64,000 nucleotides of DNA. Source: Melastoma dodecandrum (lineage: Eukaryota; Streptophyta; Magnoliopsida; Myrtales; Melastomataceae). The position numbers and the translations under genes are program-made. This document shows, piece after piece, positions 60,630-64,000 of the stretch (position 1 is its first letter; each line of letters opens with the position of its first letter). The notes under the pieces were generated by a model. It was not told the origin of the DNA. It ran no database searches and worked only from the letters and a program-made list of their open reading frames with translations. The stretch is from the NCBI GenBank assembly GCA_029817715.1, contig JARUPY010000465.1, forward strand, positions 2,294,001 through 2,358,000, given 5' to 3'.

Positions 60630-62068
60630 ATGACGACGACGACGAGTCAAGCTGCCGTGAAGCTCACGCGAGAAATGAAGGTGAGAGCTTCTTCTGTTTC
60701 TGCTGATTTCTCTCTCTGGAGCTTGTCCTGGGTTTTGTCTCAGTGCTTCAACCTCATGGGTTGGCAGCAGATTGCTTTAATTCCTTTCGACCGATAAATC
60801 CCTTGTCGGATGATTTTTTATGAATTTCCCCCGAGTCAACTATAGGCTCTCTGTTTCATCCCAGAGATGACTCAGAACCATTAGTGATGCCCAGAAACTG
60901 TCATATTCTTGAAGTGAGGGAGAACAAAAAGTCAACTCCTAGGGAATGTGAGGGAGGGATATCGCCCGACATTAGTCTTGTCATGGCAGCAATCTCTGTG
61001 ATCGTTGTTCCTTAGGACATGGCTTGCTGTATCTTTTCAGAGAGCAGCTGCTGGGTTGAGGCGCATTAATCTGGAAGGACTTCGGTGGAGAGTATTCGAA
61101 GCCAAAGGCCAGGTTGGAGTTTTATTTCCTTTTGTTGCAAATTCAGTTACGGTCTCTTTTTCTGGCAAACTCGATCGTAAGTTTTCGAAATTCTTGCTCA
61201 AGACAAATATAGCTTTACATTGCATGTTTCATGTTGTGATTGTGAATACATTTTCTATTGTAGGTCCTGGGGAGGCTAGCTTCGCGGATATCAACTGTGC
61301 TACAAGGGAAGGATAAGCCTACCTATGCACCTAATAGGGATGATGGTGATATGTGCATTGTTCTTAATGCCAAGGATATTGCTGTAACAGGAAGAAAGCT
61401 GACAGATAAAGTTTACTATTGGCATACGGGGTAAGACTTCTCTTGGTTTTGGTTTGTAATGATCAGTTCAGTTATTTGCTATGCACTGGAAAGGATACTT
61501 ACTCCAGAAGGCAGTATATTTTTATCTCTCGGATGACCTCTCGCATGCTATTTTCATTGTTGATTTTATCTGTTGATTACTTAAGCTTGAGCTACATGGT
61601 GCGGCGTCCAGGTATGTTGGCAACCTTAAGGAAAGGACCTTGAAGGACCAAATGGCCAGAGACCCGACAGAAGTTATTCGGAAAGCTGTCATACGAATGC
61701 TCCCTAGAAACAAATTGCGCGATGTAAGCTTTATTTTCATGATAAATTTATCGTGTAGTTTTTCTTATTTAGATAATGATCATATGCGAAGTGTTGTGAG
61801 AGTACTTATTTCTGGATGTAAGGTGCTGCAATAATTCTCTAATTATCATAATGTGGTATAGTTGTTTGTTAACTTTCTTACTGTCCACCGCATGTAGGAC
61901 AGAGAAAGGAAACTGAGGATATTTCCAGGCAGTGAGCATCCATTCGTTGATAAGCCTCTCGAGACTTACGAGATGCCTCCAAGAAACGTAAGAGAAATGC
62001 GGCCTCGGGTGAGGCGAGCCCTGATTCGAGCTCAAAAAGAAGGCCGAGCAACAATTACAAGGTGGTAG
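60630..62068 (+). CDS. Mitochondrial-type 50S ribosomal protein L13 (uL13m)
   Basis: Large-subunit ribosomal protein of the bacterial L13 type; no plastid transit peptide is seen, so the mitochondrial form is likely. Five exons: 60630-60680, 61041-61112, 61264-61430, 61612-61723 and 61898-62068, in phase, giving 190 residues. Visible features are [67 protein letters not shown], the [29 protein letters not shown] core, and [15 protein letters not shown]. The end is odd. After RALIRAQK the frame reads EGRATITRW and stops, while one base earlier the next frame is open for about 28 more codons and gives a basic tail ([12 protein letters not shown]...) of the kind homologues have. An extra G in AAAAAGAAG near 62030-62033 would explain it. 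Confidence 0.9.
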
Positions 62069-62632
62069 TGACACTAAGAGGGGTAAGAAAAGGGAGCACA
62101 AAGAAGAAGAGGATACTGCTTGAGACCTGTTGATCCGGGAAAGAATCTACTACGTGAATATCAGCTCAGGTGTCACCTGCTTAGGGACTGCTAACTCTGG
62201 TCACTTGAGCCTTTGATTGCGTTGGTCTCCCCGAGCTGTAGCTGTGTTCTCCTTGAGAAATTCTCAACTTGTTGGTTCCGGAGCAGGTTCACGGAGATCA
62301 TATTGAAGCTCATATTGTTGGGGTTTAAGGATTGGGTTATCATGCAGGTCTTTTTTAAAAAAAAAAATTTTGCTTGCATTTTGGAGGCCTTGAGGTGGTA
62401 ATGAATAATCTCGAGCTTTGCTGTCAAACCTGGATTCTGTATGAGCAATATGATGACATTGGCGTTAGCACGTTGGACAAACACTCCATCCCATTTCAAC
62501 AAACTGCCAGTCAAAACTTGCTGATAAACCGGTATCTCCGGAAAACTCTACTACATAGAGGAATAACATATGCTACCATCACCCAATACTCAGGGTCGTG
62601 GTGATTCGATTTCGATAGCTTAGAAGAGCACA
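62069..62632. other. Convergent 3' ends of L13 and the phosducin-like gene
   Basis: It holds the possible remaining C-terminal codons of L13 in the shifted frame up to about 62123, then 3' untranslated regions of both genes. Nothing else seen. Confidence 0.45.
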
Positions 62633-64000
62633 CTAGTCGCTCGAATAACCATCATCTCTATCTTCGTGTTCGGCAACAACTTTCTCAATGAAATTCCTGC
62701 GTACACCATCTAACACAGCTTTACGTGATGCATCACCTCGGTTTTGGCCATCATTAAGCACAGGATCAGATTGGCATAACACCAATGCCACACCTTCAAC
62801 AACAGAGAACATATATCAGGAAGAAGATGACGGGAAGTCCACAACTCCTCTCATCTACTATGAACTAAATCTATGAAAGGGAATGGTTACAATGCCTGGT
62901 GACATACCTTCAGTGGTGCACCGACGTCCAAAACTCTTCAGGCCAACATGGTTGGCTTTCACTGCACCATTGTTGTATACCAGGAGCGTAGGTAGATTTC
63001 GGTCAGGATAGTTAGGAATGCAGTCGGTGGATATAATTTTCACAAACTTTGTTGCCGGATATCTGGTGGCTAACTCTTCAAGACAGTTCATTAAGAGGCC
63101 GCATTCTGGATATCTGTCAACAGGAGCAGCATGGAGATGAAATGAGAAAGTATCAACAGAATGTGCAGGCTAATCTAAAAGGATGATTTCTTCTGCCAAA
63201 GTACCCGTCTTTGTAGAGGATGACGACAACCCAAACTTCGGGCGGTGCTTGTGAAACCTCTCGCACAAAGTCTGATCCCGAAATCGGAATCACCGACCCA
63301 TACCTGATAGCTTTGGCAGCCTCCCTCATCTCTGTCAGTCTCTTCTTCCTGCAAAAACAGACATACACACAAAAGATGTAAAAAGAAATGTAAAACCGGT
63401 GCATGATGGTGCCATGAGAGTCTCGCATCTCATTCTGACCAATGAGAAATTCAACCCACTAGCAAGTAACCAACCCATCAAGTCCGCCTTTTCAAATCGC
63501 AATGCATCACGATGCAGGTATAAGAATCAAGCCGAGCTCCTTTCTTGTAGAACACAATAAGGGTGATTTGAATCCACTAGACGAATTGAAATTGGGCTGA
63601 CTCTACGAATCTCTGAGATCGAACATGATCTTCAGGAAAACAACATATTCAGCAGCCGACTATTCAAAACGGAACCTCCACAGACCACACGAATTAAGAG
63701 CTTTCTTCCCAAATCAACTCCCTCGAGAGCTTAATCCCATCCCCTCGCATCCACAAAACCCAAACCATAATCTCAACTAATCACTAATCCATAATCGTCC
63801 TCTCAATATCAAACAATCCCCAATTCCCGAATCAGAATTCAACCTTAATTTTACGACCCGAAAAGAGACCCTAAAATCGAGGCAACGATCACGAATCAAG
63901 AGGGTAATCAATCACCTGTATTCCTCGAGGAAGCGGTCGTCGTCGAGGTCGGGATCGTCCTCGAGGTCATCGAGCTCGTCGGTGGTCTTGGCGTCGAGCC
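62633..64000 (-). CDS. Phosducin-like protein 3 / VIAF homologue, 3' part (runs off the window)
   Basis: Thioredoxin-fold co-chaperone of the PDCL3/VIAF type, which assists the CCT chaperonin in folding tubulin and actin. Four exons are in the window: 63916-64000 (partial), 63205-63348, 62908-63113 and 62633-62793, all in phase. The N-terminus lies beyond 64000. Visible parts are the acidic run DELDDLEDDPDLDDDRFLEEYR, KKRLTEMREAAKAIRYGSV, PISGSDFVREVSQAPPEVWV, the thioredoxin-like body with LATRYPATKFVKIISTDCIPN and NLPTLLVYNNGAVKANHVGL, and the tail DRDDGYSSD. As in the family, no CXXC active-site pair is present. About 198 residues are covered. The call is firm; the exact start cannot be seen. 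Confidence 0.94.

Overview
The window is nuclear DNA from a flowering plant, very probably a eudicot. Genes are split by short GT-AG introns in AT-rich DNA, and the proteins are plant families such as WRKY, PPR, ACR, CYP94, DUF3339 and an ASFT-type BAHD enzyme. Many can be followed exon by exon against the usual plant family layout. I cannot name the species from sequence alone. Exon coordinates were set by hand from splice sites and reading phase; every multi-exon model listed as intact keeps phase from ATG to stop, or to the window edge for the last gene.

Layout, left to right: an omega-hydroxy acid feruloyl transferase (minus, 730-2361); ribosomal protein eL8/L7a (plus, 4730-6566); a mitochondrial-type PPR protein (minus, 6858-8898); an ACR6-like four-ACT-domain protein (minus, 9477-12176); a 4.6 kb gene-poor stretch with a 584-bp Mutator-type MITE and a 273-bp TRIM retroelement; a group IIc WRKY factor (plus, 16793-18010); a DUF3339 microprotein (minus); an NFD4-like MFS transporter (plus, 19901-22164); ribonucleotide reductase small subunit (minus, 22392-23469); a broken unknown gene fragment (about 24.1-24.7 kb); an M-type MADS gene with a frame break (minus, 25228-26189); sulfite oxidase, 12 exons (plus, 26975-30063); and mitochondrial IF-2, 7 exons (minus, 30369-35655).

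At 36261-40845 lies an almost intact Mutator-like element. It has 134-bp terminal inverted repeats that read as identical, a 9-bp target duplication, a MURA-type transposase (minus) and a convergent GRF zinc-finger/coiled-coil gene (plus). To its right come a CYP94 P450 (plus, 43618-45189), a decayed SNF12/BAF60 copy (minus), a small mitochondrial embryogenesis-like protein (plus, 47455-47868), a mitochondrial adenylate kinase homologue (plus, 48657-50103), a THUMP-domain protein (plus, 50529-52912), an NT-C2 protein of 8 exons (minus, 54273-57872), mitochondrial ribosomal protein L13 (plus, 60630-62068) and the 3' part of a phosducin-like/VIAF gene that runs off the right end (minus).

The genes are independent housekeeping, regulatory and metabolic loci, not an operon-like system. 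Several serve organelles: IF-2, L13, adenylate kinase and the PPR protein in mitochondria, and sulfite oxidase in peroxisomes. The most distinctive content is transposon biology: two elements of the same Mutator-like terminal type, one of which carries an accessory gene, and a TRIM that places a W-box just upstream of a WRKY gene. Several loci also carry single-base frame breaks that are either real decay or assembly errors.
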